Source: Flavobacterium sp.
Lineage (GTDB): Bacteria > Bacteroidota > Bacteroidia > Flavobacteriales > Flavobacteriaceae
Assembly: GCA_015234525.1 (NCBI GenBank)
Contig: JADGMX010000033.1
Coordinates: forward strand, 1 to 64,000
Direction: 5' to 3'
Length of the DNA stretch: 64,000 nucleotides
Shown here one piece after another: positions 36,125-45,342 of this stretch; positions within the stretch are counted from its first letter, which is position 1, and each line of letters begins with the position of its first letter. The notes under the pieces are model-generated. The model was not told the origin of the DNA and did no database searches. It saw only the letters and a program-made list of their open reading frames with translations. The position numbers and the translations under genes were made by a program.

Positions 36125-37450
36125 TTAGTTTTGTGCTTTGTCTTGAGCAGGAATATAATCTAGAACCAGCCTTTGATTCGGGTTAAGGTATTTCTTAGCT
36201 ATATCGCGGATTTCTTCACGAGTAATCGAACGGTAGATGTCAATTTCGTTATTGATCAGGTTAACATCGCCATAAAGCATGTAGTAAGATGCAAGGTTTT
36301 CAGCAACACCTTCGATAGATGCATTTGAACTTACATAATTGTTCTCGTACTTGTTCTTCAATTTTTGAAGATCGCGCTCAGAGATTAGTTCTGTTTGCAG
36401 CTTTACGATTTCTTCGTCCATTTCAGCAAGGATGGTTTCTTTTGTAGTTTCACCTTGAGGCATTCCGTAAAGAATGTACAATCCGTGATCTTCCTGGCTA
36501 AAGCTGAATGCGCCTACCTGAAGTGCCATTTTCTTGTCGTCAACGATTTTCTTGTAAAGACGTGAGCTCTTTCCATCGCTAAGGATTGTAGAGATCATAT
36601 CAAGAACGCGAGCATCTCTGGTTTTCATTGATGGCGTGCGGTATGATGCAACGATCATCGGAATTTGGATGTTCGGGTCTTCGTAAGTTGCACGAATAGT
36701 TTGAGTGATTGGTGCTTCCTGAACTACAGTACGCTTGATATCAGCGCCACGCGGAATTGCTCCAAAGTACTTTTGAATCCACTCTTTTGTTTGTGAGATA
36801 TTGATGTCGCCGGCTACAACCAAAACTGCATTGTTCGGAACGTAGAACTTTTTGTTAAAAGCTTGGAATTCTTCGAGAGTTGCAGCGTCTAAGTGCTCCA
36901 TTGATCCGATTGGTGACCAACGGTAAGGGTGATTTACGAACATATTTCGCTTAACTTCCCCGATAAGGTTTCCGTATGGTTGATTGTCTACGCGAAGTCT
37001 TTTTTCTTCCTTAACAACTTCATTTTGCGTGTCCACACCGATTTGGTTGATCACAGGGTGCATAAGTCGCTCTGATTCCATCCAAAGACCTAATTCGAGA
37101 TTGTTTGAAGGGAAAACTTCAAAGTAATACGTACGGTCGTCAGAGGTGTTGGCGTTGTTTGTTCCTCCGTTAGCGGTAACGATTTTGAACCATTCGCCGC
37201 GATTAATGTTTTTAGTGCCTTCAAAAAGCAAGTGCTCGAAGAAGTGTGCGAAACCAGTGCGTTCCGGATTTTCGTCTTTTGCACCTACGTGGTACATTAC
37301 CGATGTGATTACGACTGGCGCCGACGGATCGTTGTGCAAAATGACATGCATCCCGTTGTCGAGATCGTACTCTTCAAAAGCTACCTTTTGCGCTGAAGCT
37401 GTAAATCCCAGTGTTAGAGCAGCACTTAAAGCCATTAGTGAATTTTTCAT
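36125..37450 (-). CDS. M16-family zinc peptidase, active subunit
   Basis: 441 residues with signal peptide (TLGFTASAQ). Inverted zinc motif HFFEH in GFAHFFEHLLFEG near residue 67, with the downstream Glu in QNEVVKEEKRLR, as in pitrilysin/MPP-beta enzymes. Together with the following inactive subunit it should form a periplasmic heterodimeric protease. I start at 37450 (MKNSLMALSAALTLG); the -7 box TACTTTTG at 37507-37514 falls inside the longer in-frame extension, excluding it. Confidence 0.92.
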   Translation of the reverse strand: MKNSLMALSAALTLGFTASAQKVAFEEYDLDNGMHVILHNDPSAPVVITSVMYHVGAKDENPERTGFAHFFEHLLFEGTKNINRGEWFKIVTANGGTNNANTSDDRTYYFEVFPSNNLELGLWMESERLMHPVINQIGVDTQNEVVKEEKRLRVDNQPYGNLIGEVKRNMFVNHPYRWSPIGSMEHLDAATLEEFQAFNKKFYVPNNAVLVVAGDINISQTKEWIQKYFGAIPRGADIKRTVVQEAPITQTIRATYEDPNIQIPMIVASYRTPSMKTRDARVLDMISTILSDGKSSRLYKKIVDDKKMALQVGAFSFSQEDHGLYILYGMPQGETTKETILAEMDEEIVKLQTELISERDLQKLKNKYENNYVSSNASIEGVAENLASYYMLYGDVNLINNEIDIYRSITREEIRDIAKKYLNPNQRLVLDYIPAQDKAQN

Positions 37451-37506
37451 AAGAATTAAAAAGTTTAATTTGCGTATTGGTATTGACTTGATACCATTCG
37501 TTACGC

Positions 37507-37514
37507 CAAAAGTA
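37507..37514 (-). promoter_or_regulatory. -7 box of the M16 operon (TACTTTTG)
   Basis: Exact TAnnTTTG match on the minus strand; gives a leader of about 50 bases. Confidence 0.65.
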
Positions 37515-37539
37515 GATTTTTTGTTACAATGATACAATG

Positions 37540-37800
37540 TATTGAGGTTTTAATGTAACAATGTAGCAATGTGAAAATGTAACAATTTGAAAATTACAAT
37601 GCCAATGTAACAATGTAACAATGTAACAATGGAGGAATTTGAAAATTTGAAGATTTAAAAATTACAATGCCGATGTACCGACGAAATAATGTAACAATTT
37701 AACCATTTGAAAATTTGAAAACCTAAACTGGTTGCTCGACGGCCCTTCGCCCAATACCCAGGACCAAGATCTAAGACCAAGACGCAAGACCCAACCCTTC
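37540..37800. repeat. Large block of degenerate intergenic words
   Basis: Tandem TGTAACAATG words (several per 40 bases), then GAATTTGAAAATTTGAAGAT, again TGTAACAATTT, then ACCCAGGACCAAGATCTAAG-type words. No open frame or promoter is evident inside. This fills most of the gap between the M16 operon and rplU. Confidence 0.75.
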
Positions 37801-37823
37801 AAATAAAAAAAATACCTATCAGA

Positions 37824-37853
37824 TTGTAGGTGTGGGATTAAGTTGTATATTTG
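37824..37853 (+). promoter_or_regulatory. rplU promoter, TTG-N19-TATATTTG
   Basis: TTG 37824-37826 and exact -7 box 37846-37853, 31 bases before the rplU ATG. Confidence 0.8.
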
Positions 37854-37884
37854 CAGCCATTTTAATTCAAATAAACAATTTGTT

Positions 37885-38247
37885 ATGTATGCAATCGTAG
37901 AGATAGCAGGGCAACAATTTAAAGTAAGCAAAGACTTAAAGGTTTACGTTCATCGTTTGGCTGATAAAGAAGGAGATGCAATTTCATTTGCAAAAGTTCT
38001 TTTGACTGACGATAACGGTACAATCACTTTAGGCGCCCCGGCTATAGAAGGTGCTTCAGTAGAAGCGAAAGTGCTTCAGCACCTAAAAGGAGACAAAGTA
38101 ATCGTTTTCAAGAAGAAACGAAGAAAAGGTTACAAGAAAAGAAACGGTCACCGTCAGTATTTGACTCAAATCCAAATTTCGGGCATTACCTTGCCGGGGG
38201 CTAAGAAAGAGAACAAAAAAGCTGAAGCGAAAACTGAAACTAATTAA
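37885..38247 (+). CDS. rplU: 50S ribosomal protein L21
   Basis: 120 residues, beginning MYAIVEIAGQQFKVSKDLKV with KVIVFKKKRRKGYKKRNGHRQ, the rRNA-binding loop of bL21. The C-terminal tail KKENKKAEAKTETN is a lineage extension. The start at 37885 follows the promoter. Operon with rpmA after 19 bases. Confidence 0.97.
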   Translation: MYAIVEIAGQQFKVSKDLKVYVHRLADKEGDAISFAKVLLTDDNGTITLGAPAIEGASVEAKVLQHLKGDKVIVFKKKRRKGYKKRNGHRQYLTQIQISGITLPGAKKENKKAEAKTETN

Positions 38248-38266
38248 TTTTAAAAACTAATACGTC

Positions 38267-38527
38267 ATGGCTCATAAGAAAGGTGTCGGTAGTTCGAAGA
38301 ATGGTAGAGAATCAGAATCGAAACGTTTAGGTGTTAAGATTTTTGGTGGACAGGCTGCAATCGCCGGTAATATCATTGTAAGACAAAGAGGTTCTAAACA
38401 CAACCCGGGAGAAAACGTTTACATTAGTAAAGATCATACTTTACATGCACGCGTTGACGGAGTTGTTAAGTTCCAGAAAAAAGGAGATAACAAATCTTAC
38501 GTTTCTATTCTTCCATTCGAAGCATAG
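38267..38527 (+). CDS. rpmA: 50S ribosomal protein L27
   Basis: 86 residues, [20 protein letters not shown] start and [22 protein letters not shown] block of bL27, which reaches the peptidyl-transferase centre. No N-terminal cleavable extension is present. Last gene of rplU-rpmA before a terminator. Confidence 0.97.
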   Translation: MAHKKGVGSSKNGRESESKRLGVKIFGGQAAIAGNIIVRQRGSKHNPGENVYISKDHTLHARVDGVVKFQKKGDNKSYVSILPFEA

Positions 38528-38545
38528 TCACTAGATTAAATTTTT

Positions 38546-38578
38546 AAAAACCCGTTTTGAGAGAAGCGGGTTTTTTTG
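38546..38578 (+). terminator. Terminator of rplU-rpmA
   Basis: AACCCG(TTT)... hairpin AAACCCG/CGGGTTT followed by T7. Confidence 0.85.
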
Positions 38579-38620
38579 TGACCAATTTTATTCTAAATCG
38601 GATTTTGTATAAATTTAGCT

Positions 38621-39205
38621 ATGAAAACTTTTTTATTTAGTTTAATATCGTCTTGTTTCTTTTGCAGTCTAACAGCTCAGGAGGTATTAAGCACCTCGTC
38701 GCTCGCGGATCCATATGATATTGTACATCTCATTAATCATGGGAACTATGCGATGGATACTAATAATGAGCGAGCACAATATATTGGAACTTGGAGATAC
38801 GAAAGTAATGGACTTTTATTTGAATTAAAGGTAGATTGCCGCTGATCAGTTTTTACAGCAATTCCCCGATGGTTCCAAATATTACTTTTGGGATGTTGTA
38901 GTATTGAAATACAAAATGGTTCAAAATGATGTCGAGATATTCAATAATTTGGAAGCAACTGTTTCATCTGATTATCCTTCTATGGTATAAAGCAGGGCGA
39001 TAGAGGCTCCTTAGACGGACGGATTAAGGATTTTACACGAAATGTTACTGGAACATTTAGTATAACAAACGAGGGTGAAAATAAAATAAATTTCATGTTA
39101 TATCCTACAGCGTACACTCTGCATAACCCAAGAGAGTTTTATGATGACGGCCAACTTCTATTTTCACTGCCTATAAATGGTGTTGAAATGATTAAAGTGG
39201 AATAG
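38621..39205 (+). pseudogene. Secreted-protein gene broken by two frameshifts (DUF6705-like)
   Basis: The first 74 codons give a signal peptide (CSLTAQ) and YAMDTNNERAQYIGTWRYES, then stop at 38843. The similarity continues in another frame (QFLQQFPDGSKYYFWDVVVL ... NLEATVSSDYPSMV, stop 38988-38990) and then returns to the first frame (GDRGSLDGRIKDFTRNVTG ... NPREFYDDGQLLFSLPINGV, EMIKVE) ending at TAG 39203-39205. The TNNExxxYxGTW and final NPRxF...LP patterns resemble the secreted DUF6705-type flavobacterial proteins. Net frame is restored, so two lesions are needed. Confidence 0.7.
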
Positions 39206-39280
39206 CTGGAAGCGTGCAAAAATATTTCTTGCCTCACTCGTAAACCTTTGGCAAGTGTTCTATTGCAAAAAAAAAGCAGT

Positions 39281-39317
39281 AAAAAAGCCGCCTTCAACTT
39301 TGAGGCGGCTTTTATTT
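39281..39317 (-). terminator. Terminator of the paralogous lipoprotein pair
   Basis: Minus-strand AAAAGCCGCC/GGCGGCTTTT hairpin with T6 after the stop at 39316. Confidence 0.8.
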
Positions 39318-39708
39318 ATTTTATCACAATGGTATCTTTCTTTTTAAAACTGTCTTTAATGTCTTGTCTGGCATCATGAGTGGCATCCTTGATATTGGCG
39401 CCAGCTTTTTTAAGCTCGTTTTTTGTCGCTTCCCAAGCTTCTTTAGCTTTGTCGGAAGCTTCTTGTGCAACTTTCTCAGCTTTTGTGTCACCTTTCTTGC
39501 GCGCAACAATTACATCATTTTCAGCTTTCCGGTAATCGTCCTCGGCCTTTCGCAGCCGCATCAAATCATAATCGGTTGTGGTTTTTGTAGTTGTCGTCGT
39601 CGTGCCGTCAGCATTAACAGTCGTAGTCTGCTCGGTGACAACTTCTTTTTTGCACGATGACAATGCCATTCCGGCGAAAACGGCCAATGCTAAAGTCAGA
39701 TTTTTCAT
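39316..39708 (-). CDS. Helical lipoprotein, paralogue 1
   Basis: 130 residues: lipobox LSSC, Thr-rich linker (NADGTTTTTTKTTTDYD), then a long amphipathic helix (LRKAEDDYRKAENDVIVARK ... KDATHDARQDIKDSF). It shares layout and segments (ARKKGDxxAExxAQEASD) with the next gene 23 bases upstream in the transcript. Resembles LEA/YtxH-like stress lipoproteins; function unknown. Start at 39708 (MKNLTLALAV). Confidence 0.78.
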   Translation of the reverse strand: MKNLTLALAVFAGMALSSCKKEVVTEQTTTVNADGTTTTTTKTTTDYDLMRLRKAEDDYRKAENDVIVARKKGDTKAEKVAQEASDKAKEAWEATKNELKKAGANIKDATHDARQDIKDSFKKKDTIVIK

Positions 39709-39730
39709 TACGGAAAATTTTAGTAAAGAA

Positions 39731-40087
39731 TTATTTCGCTTTAGCATCTTCTAAAGCTTCATTATAAGCTTCCTTAGTGTCCTGACCTGCTTCTCTAACA
39801 GCTGATTTAGTTCTGTCCCACGCAGCTTTCGCATTGTCTGAGGCTTCTTGTGCAATACGCTCAGCTTCTTTGTCGCCTTTCCTACGTGCTTCTTCTAAAT
39901 CGCGCTGCGCTTCGTTATAAGCTGCTTCTGCATCGTTGTCTACCTCATAATCGGTATCAGTTGTAGTTTCAGTCGACATCGTCCCGTCGGCATTGATTTC
40001 CGTTTCTGTGTCAGTTGTCGTTTCCTTTTTACATGCTGTTGTTAGCATCAACCCGCATAACGCAAGGGCTAGAGTTACTTTTTTCAT
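39731..40087 (-). CDS. Helical lipoprotein, paralogue 2
   Basis: 118 residues: lipobox LTTAC, linker TEINADGTMSTETTTDTDYE, and a charged helix (AAYNEAQRDLEEARRKGDKE, then AERIAQEASDNAKAAWDRTK). Tandem duplicate of the following gene and probably co-transcribed. I start at ATG 40087 (MKKVTLAL), as the longer frame to 40225 translates word repeats and a terminator. Confidence 0.78.
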   Translation of the reverse strand: MKKVTLALALCGLMLTTACKKETTTDTETEINADGTMSTETTTDTDYEVDNDAEAAYNEAQRDLEEARRKGDKEAERIAQEASDNAKAAWDRTKSAVREAGQDTKEAYNEALEDAKAK

Positions 40088-40118
40088 AAGTTGTGGTTTT
40101 TGTGAAATACTAAGATAC

Positions 40119-40153
40119 AAAAAATCCGCCTTAGGTAGAGGCGGATTTTTTTT
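40119..40153 (-). terminator. Terminator downstream of ahcY
   Basis: AAAATCCGCC/GGCGGATTTT with loop TTAGGTAGA, T-rich on both sides. It lies 140 bases past the ahcY stop and directly upstream of the lipoprotein pair. Confidence 0.7.
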
Positions 40154-40159
40154 CAACTT

Positions 40160-40285
40160 TACAATGCAAATCGTAAATGTAACAATTGAATAATGTAACA
40201 ATGAAGCAATGTAACAATGTAACAATTTAGAAATGAGTTAATGTAGCAATATTATGTCATTGGTACAGTTACACATTTTCCAATT
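40160..40285. repeat. TGTAACAATG word repeats after ahcY
   Basis: Repeated AATGTAACAATG, AATGAAGCAATG and AATGTAGCAAT words; same family as at 37540. They would be transcribed in the 3' tail of ahcY. Confidence 0.7.
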
Positions 40286-40291
40286 GTTATA

Positions 40292-41608
40292 TTAATATCT
40301 GTAGTACTCCGGCTTAAACGGACCCTGAACATCAACACCAATATAAGCCGCCTGATCATCTCTCAATGTCTCAAGCTCAACGCCCAATTTCTCAAGGTGT
40401 AATGCCGCAACTTTCTCATCCAAATGTTTTGGAAGCATGTAAACCTGATTTTCGTATTTATCAGCGTTTTTCCAAAGTTCGATCTGAGCCAACGTCTGGT
40501 TTGTAAACGAATTACTCATCACAAAACTTGGGTGACCCGTAGCACAACCAAGGTTTACCAATCGGCCTTCAGCCAAAATGATAATATCTTTTCCGTTAAT
40601 CGTGTATTTGTCAACCTGTGGCTTGATCTCGATTTTTGACGAACCGTGATTTTTGTTCAACCACGCCATGTCAATTTCATTGTCAAAGTGGCCAATGTTA
40701 CAAACAACAGTCTTGTCTTTCATCTTCTCGAAGTGACTTCCAACAACAATGTCTTTGTTTCCGGTAGTCGTGATAATAATATCAGCATTTCCGATCACAG
40801 TGTCAAGTCTCTTAACTTCATAACCGTCCATTGCCGCCTGAAGCGCACAAATTGGGTCGATCTCAGTTACCGTCACAATCGATCCCGCACCTCTGAACGA
40901 CGCCGCAGTTCCTTTTCCAACATCACCATAACCACAAACAATAACGCGTTTTCCTGCAAGCATCAAGTCGGTTGCACGTCTGATCGCATCAACAGCCGAT
41001 TCCTTACAACCATACTTGTTATCAAATTTCGATTTTGTAACCGAATCATTAACATTAATCGCCGGCATCGGCAATGTTCCGTTTTTCATACGCTCATATA
41101 ATCTGTGAACCCCGGTCGTAGTTTCCTCACTCAAACCTTTGATTCCATCAACAAGCTCAGGATATTTATCAATTACCATATTGGTCAAATCGCCACCATC
41201 ATCCAAAATCATGTTCAAAGGCTTTCTGTCTTCACCAAAGAACAATGTTTGCTCGATACACCAATCAAAATCCTCTTCGTTCAGACCTTTCCAAGCATAA
41301 ACCTGAATTCCCGCAGCAGCAATCGCAGCAGCAGCCTGATCCTGAGTCGAGAAAATATTACAAGAACTCCACGTAACCTCTGCGCCAAGTGCGATCAAGG
41401 TTTCTATAAGCACCGCAGTTTGAATGGTCATGTGCAAACATCCCGCAATACGAGCGCCTTTCAATGGTTGTTCATCTTTATATTCACGTCTAAGTGCCAT
41501 TAATCCCGGCATCTCAGCTTCCGCAAGCTCAATCTCCTTTCGGCCCCAGGCAGCAAGCGAAATATCTTTTACTTTGTACGCCACATAAGGCATCGTCGTT
41601 GTACTCAT
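40292..41608 (-). CDS. ahcY: Adenosylhomocysteinase
   Basis: Reversibly hydrolyses S-adenosylhomocysteine to adenosine and homocysteine, sustaining methylation. 438 residues. Motifs include [34 protein letters not shown] with the NAD-interacting lysine, the Rossmann loop [11 protein letters not shown], and the C-terminal KPEYYRY that closes the partner subunit's NAD site. Minus-strand box TAAATTTG at 41640-41647. Single-gene unit. Confidence 0.97.
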   Translation of the reverse strand: MSTTTMPYVAYKVKDISLAAWGRKEIELAEAEMPGLMALRREYKDEQPLKGARIAGCLHMTIQTAVLIETLIALGAEVTWSSCNIFSTQDQAAAAIAAAGIQVYAWKGLNEEDFDWCIEQTLFFGEDRKPLNMILDDGGDLTNMVIDKYPELVDGIKGLSEETTTGVHRLYERMKNGTLPMPAINVNDSVTKSKFDNKYGCKESAVDAIRRATDLMLAGKRVIVCGYGDVGKGTAASFRGAGSIVTVTEIDPICALQAAMDGYEVKRLDTVIGNADIIITTTGNKDIVVGSHFEKMKDKTVVCNIGHFDNEIDMAWLNKNHGSSKIEIKPQVDKYTINGKDIIILAEGRLVNLGCATGHPSFVMSNSFTNQTLAQIELWKNADKYENQVYMLPKHLDEKVAALHLEKLGVELETLRDDQAAYIGVDVQGPFKPEYYRY

Positions 41609-41639
41609 TATAGTATATTTGTATTAACTGAATTTTCGG

Positions 41640-41647
41640 CAAATTTA
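41640..41647 (-). promoter_or_regulatory. -7 box of ahcY (TAAATTTG)
   Basis: Exact TAnnTTTG match on the minus strand 31 bases upstream of the start. Confidence 0.65.
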
Positions 41648-41716
41648 CGCATTACTTTTAATAAACCGCAGCGATAAGATTTATTTATGAATTGTTTGCC
41701 AATTGTAATCTTTTGT

Positions 41717-41812
41717 GTTTGAAGCTGTTCCTGCTATCCGCTGTATCTTTTATTTCACCCTCGCAAATGCATCGGGCAAAATAAAAGGATGCCGCTGCTA
41801 TCAGGGCTAAAA
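41717..41812 (+). repeat. Dispersed structured repeat, type I, copy F
   Basis: From GTTTGAAGCTGTTCCTGC to CTATCAGGGCTAAAAC. Core TCCGCTGTATCTTTTATTT ... AAAATAAAAGGATGCCGC. The right end has GGGCTAAAA instead of GGGCTAGGG, and the changed end can pair with the left end (GTTT/AAAC, AGC/GCT). Confidence 0.82.
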
Positions 41813-41829
41813 CCGCCACCGCTATCATT

Positions 41830-42465
41830 ATGCCTTTAGAAAAAATCATACAATACAATCCCGAAACCAAGATCTTCATCTGGAAGATCGATGAGGATTT
41901 CGACGAACTCTTCGATACGGTCGTCATCACAGATAAAAACATGATGCGATTATTCGGCATGAAATCACTTCAGCATCAACTCGGATTCATGTCCGTTCGG
42001 CGGCTGTTGCAGCAAGCCGGTTACAACGATCACGATCTCACCTACGACAATGCCGGAAAGCCACATCTTAACGATGGTAAATTCATCTCAATCTCGCACT
42101 CGCACCAGTATTCGGCCATTGTTGTCAGCAATCAAAACGTCGGACTCGACATCGAACGTCAGCGCGAAAAAATTGCAATCATCGGAGAAAAATTTGCCGA
42201 CTACGAAGTAACATACCTCGACAGGCAAAATCAGGATGATTATATCCGCCGGTTAACCGTGATCTGGGGAATTAAAGAAGCAATCTTCAAAATTAAAAGC
42301 GAACCCGGAATCAGCTTTAAAGATCATATCAACGTACCCACATTTACGCTCCAAGATAAGGCGGTGCGCGCTTGGCTCAATTTTAACGATGTTGCCGAAG
42401 ATTTCATAACCGACTTCTTTGAAATCGACGGCTATACTTTGGTAATCGCATTTCCAAATTCATGA
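41830..42465 (+). CDS. 4'-phosphopantetheinyl transferase superfamily protein
   Basis: Transfers phosphopantetheine from CoA to carrier proteins. 211 residues with the Sfp/AcpS motifs VGLDIERQ (Mg-binding Asp/Glu, near 109) and WGIKEAIFK (near 147), plus SISHSHQYSA. First of a run with overlapping genes: 4 bases with the GGGP-synthase-like gene. The start follows repeat copy F by 17 bases. Confidence 0.9.
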   Translation: MPLEKIIQYNPETKIFIWKIDEDFDELFDTVVITDKNMMRLFGMKSLQHQLGFMSVRRLLQQAGYNDHDLTYDNAGKPHLNDGKFISISHSHQYSAIVVSNQNVGLDIERQREKIAIIGEKFADYEVTYLDRQNQDDYIRRLTVIWGIKEAIFKIKSEPGISFKDHINVPTFTLQDKAVRAWLNFNDVAEDFITDFFEIDGYTLVIAFPNS

Positions 42466-43178
42466 CAAACATCTATTCATATATTCGTCAGGCAAAACTC
42501 AGCAAAAAGAAATTGCTGGCGGTCTTGCTCGATCCCGACAAGCTCGATCCCAATCAATTGCCTTTTATCGTCTCAAAAATTAACGCATCTCCGGCTACGC
42601 ATATTTTAATCGGTGGGAGTTTGGTGCTGAAAGATGTGATTCACGAGCAAATCCGCATTATAAAACAATGCACCGATCTTCCGGTTGTTATTTTCCCGGG
42701 TCATCCAACCCAAATCTCACCTGAGGCACACGGCATTCTGCTATTGTCACTGCTTTCGGGCAGAAATCCGGATTATCTGATCGGTCATCATATCGAAGCC
42801 GCTCCGATCTTGCGCAAAACCAATCTTGAAATCATCCCAACCGCATATATTTTAGTCGACGGTGGCAAGCAAACGGCGGTCGAAGTTGTCAGTCAAACGG
42901 CGGCAATGCAAACCTCCGATTCCGATAAAATATTGCATACTGCCCAAGCCGGTGAAATGCTCGGAATGTCGCTGATCTATCTCGAAGCGGGCAGTGGCGC
43001 AAAACATCCGGTTTCGCCGCATGTAATTTCAAAAGTTGCTTGCGGAACTCAAATTCCGATCATTGTCGGCGGCGGAATTACCTCAAAATCGCAGGCACGC
43101 GACGCATTTGAAGCAGGTGCAACCATGGTTGTTATCGGGACGGCCTTTGAAAACAACCCTTCATTCTTCGAACAATGA
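42462..43178 (+). CDS. Geranylgeranylglyceryl phosphate synthase-like protein (PcrB/GGGPS family)
   Basis: TIM-barrel prenyltransferase fold, 238 residues: LLAVLLDPDKLDP, ILIGGSL, VVIFPGHPTQISPEA, IPTAYILVDGG, YLEAGSGAKHPV and IIVGGGITSKSQA. The family makes ether-type prenylglycerol phosphates in Archaea; Bacteroidota carry their own group whose product has been assigned by homology and biochemistry of group-II enzymes, but the cellular role is unclear. Overlaps neighbours by 4 bases on each side. Confidence 0.9.
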   Translation: MTNIYSYIRQAKLSKKKLLAVLLDPDKLDPNQLPFIVSKINASPATHILIGGSLVLKDVIHEQIRIIKQCTDLPVVIFPGHPTQISPEAHGILLLSLLSGRNPDYLIGHHIEAAPILRKTNLEIIPTAYILVDGGKQTAVEVVSQTAAMQTSDSDKILHTAQAGEMLGMSLIYLEAGSGAKHPVSPHVISKVACGTQIPIIVGGGITSKSQARDAFEAGATMVVIGTAFENNPSFFEQ

Positions 43179-43792
43179 TTGAATTTTTTCTCAATGCCTA
43201 CAAAGACACGCCGGTTTATATGATCGTACTCGAAGCCATTACGTTTGTGTTCGGAATTCTCTCGGTTTATCTGGCTAAAAAAGAAAATATCTGGGTTTAT
43301 CCCACCGGACTCGTTGCAACGGTCATCACCGTTTATTTGTTTTACAATGTGGGTTATTTCGGCGACGCAATCGTAAATGTTTATTACTCAATTATGAGCT
43401 TTTACGGGTGGTTTATGTGGTCCCGCGCCGGAAAAGAGAACGTGCGACTCGAGATATCCCGCGTCAATAATAGAGAAATATTAACAGGATTAGGCATTTT
43501 CGTATTGACGATTTTTGTAATTTACGGTATCTATAATGTCTTCGGATACGAGATTAAGATCGAGAACTATCTCGACATCTTTACGTCCGGGATTTTTTTT
43601 ACGGCTATGTGGTACATGGCGCTGAAAAAAGTCGAAAGCTGGATCCTTTGGATCGTCGGAGACGTTATTTCAATTCCGCTTTGCTTGCACCGTGAACTCG
43701 GAATGCTGGCTTTGCAATACTTAATCTTTACAATACTCGCCGTGCAGGCTTTTGTGCAATGGAAAAAATTATTGAACTCGAAAACAACCTAA
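43175..43792 (+). CDS. PnuC-family vitamin transporter
   Basis: 205 residues, seven membrane segments, with the PnuC-type features FYGWFMWSR and the late SWILWIVGDVISIPLCLHRE. PnuC proteins take up nicotinamide riboside; close Bacteroidota relatives (PnuT) carry thiamine. Because a TPP riboswitch and TonB receptor lie 2.2 kb downstream on the same strand, thiamine is a reasonable substrate here, but the sequence alone does not decide. Overlaps GGGPS by 4 bases and the DUF4301 gene by 34. Confidence 0.88.
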   Translation: MIEFFLNAYKDTPVYMIVLEAITFVFGILSVYLAKKENIWVYPTGLVATVITVYLFYNVGYFGDAIVNVYYSIMSFYGWFMWSRAGKENVRLEISRVNNREILTGLGIFVLTIFVIYGIYNVFGYEIKIENYLDIFTSGIFFTAMWYMALKKVESWILWIVGDVISIPLCLHRELGMLALQYLIFTILAVQAFVQWKKLLNSKTT

Positions 43793-45342
43793 CCGATTTC
43801 TCTCCGGAAGATTTGATCCAAATCGAATCCGCCCATCTTTCGCTCGATCGTATCTCAAAACAAATTGATATTCTAACTAACGGAATTGCCAAAACGGTGC
43901 TGGATCGTCCTGCAACATCCGGTGACGGGATCATCACACTTACATATTCACAGTATTCCGATTTTGCAGCTGCTTTCGATCAAAACAAGCAGTCGCTCAA
44001 ATTGCAAAAATTCGTTCCGGCATCAGGAGCCGCGACAAGAATGTTTAAATTCTTAAGCGAGTTTTTAGCTGAATACGATCTCGAAAATGAGTCGATCAAT
44101 GCTTTTATGAATCGAAAAAACGCGAATGAGCTACGCGTTTTTCTCGCCGGTAAAAAAGAGTTCCCGTTTTATGATCAAGTCTATGAAATGCTAGCTCAAA
44201 ACCATCCGGATTTCCGCGAATGGGAACGCTCAAAGCGAAGCTATCACTTTATCAAAACGCTGATCGACGCCGAGTTTCTCGATTTTGCCAACAAACCAAA
44301 AGGAATCCTTCCGTTTCACAAGTATAAATCGCATATCGCAACGCCGGTTGAAGAACATCTCGCTGAAGCCATCCGTTATAGTTGTGGGTCTGACGGAAAG
44401 GTAAATCTGCATTTTACCGTTACCGAAGATCATAAGGTTCATTTCGAGAAAATCGTTGAGCAAGCCCGCCAAATTTTTGAAACCCAGGCGTGCGGCGTTC
44501 TCGATGTAACATACAGTTTCCAGGATCCTGCAACCGATACCATCGCCGTTACTCCCGACAATAAACCATTTCGCGATAAAAAGGGAAAGCTGGTTTTCAG
44601 ACCGGGCGGACACGGAGCACTCATCCAAAATCTCAACAACCTCGACGCCGACGTGATCTTTATCAAGAACATCGACAACGTTATTCAGGATCACGTGGAT
44701 ACAATTGCTTTCTATAAAAAAGCGCTGGGCGGAATCATGATCGAAAGTCAGAATCGCATTTTTGAATGTCTGAAAAAACTCGATCAAAATCCGTCAGCGG
44801 TCGACCTTGACGAAATCTCAGATGTCATCCGCGAAAAACTCAACATGAATGTGTCTGAGGATTTTCGAAACTTCACAACCGAATACAAGATCCAATATAT
44901 AAAACGTTTGCTCGATCGCCCGATCAGAGTATGCGGAATGGTGAAAAACGAAGGCGAACCCGGCGGCGGACCATTCTGGGTTCGAGATCAAAATGGTATA
45001 CTTTCGCTGCAAATCGTCGAATCGTCCCAGGTCGATCTCAAAGAACAACGTCAAGCCGATATTTTTGCAAAATCTACGCACTTCAATCCGGTAGACCTGG
45101 TTTGCGGCATCAAAAATTACCGTGGCGAAAAATTCGATCTCACGCAATATGTAGATCATCGCTCCGGATTTATCGTCGACAAGACAAAAGATGGAAAACC
45201 ACTCAAAAGCTACGAGTTGCCGGGTCTGTGGAATGGCGCGATGGCAAAATGGATTACGCTTTTTGTTGAAGTGCCGCTTATTACGTTTAATCCGGTGAAA
45301 ACCGTCAATGACCTTTTAAAATCAGCTCACCAGCCTCAATAG
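43759..45342 (+). CDS. DUF4301 family protein
   Basis: 527-residue cytoplasmic protein; family recognised from FVPASGAATRMFKFLSEFL near residue 85, GLLP-type LPFHKY, FRPGGHGALIQNLNNLDADVIFIKNIDN and CGMVKNEGEPGGGPFWV. The pattern resembles nucleotidyl/sugar-1-phosphate transferase folds (inference). No function is established. Overlaps pnuC-like and arfB. Confidence 0.88.
   Translation: MEKIIELENNLTDFSPEDLIQIESAHLSLDRISKQIDILTNGIAKTVLDRPATSGDGIITLTYSQYSDFAAAFDQNKQSLKLQKFVPASGAATRMFKFLSEFLAEYDLENESINAFMNRKNANELRVFLAGKKEFPFYDQVYEMLAQNHPDFREWERSKRSYHFIKTLIDAEFLDFANKPKGILPFHKYKSHIATPVEEHLAEAIRYSCGSDGKVNLHFTVTEDHKVHFEKIVEQARQIFETQACGVLDVTYSFQDPATDTIAVTPDNKPFRDKKGKLVFRPGGHGALIQNLNNLDADVIFIKNIDNVIQDHVDTIAFYKKALGGIMIESQNRIFECLKKLDQNPSAVDLDEISDVIREKLNMNVSEDFRNFTTEYKIQYIKRLLDRPIRVCGMVKNEGEPGGGPFWVRDQNGILSLQIVESSQVDLKEQRQADIFAKSTHFNPVDLVCGIKNYRGEKFDLTQYVDHRSGFIVDKTKDGKPLKSYELPGLWNGAMAKWITLFVEVPLITFNPVKTVNDLLKSAHQPQ

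Noticed and set aside
37540..37730. Tandem TGTAACAATG units as a CRISPR array
   Set aside because: Units are short and degenerate with no spacers of constant length, and no cas genes are present.
40646..41503. Open frames on the plus strand opposite ahcY
   Set aside because: They are antisense shadows of a highly conserved gene, without promoter or family features.
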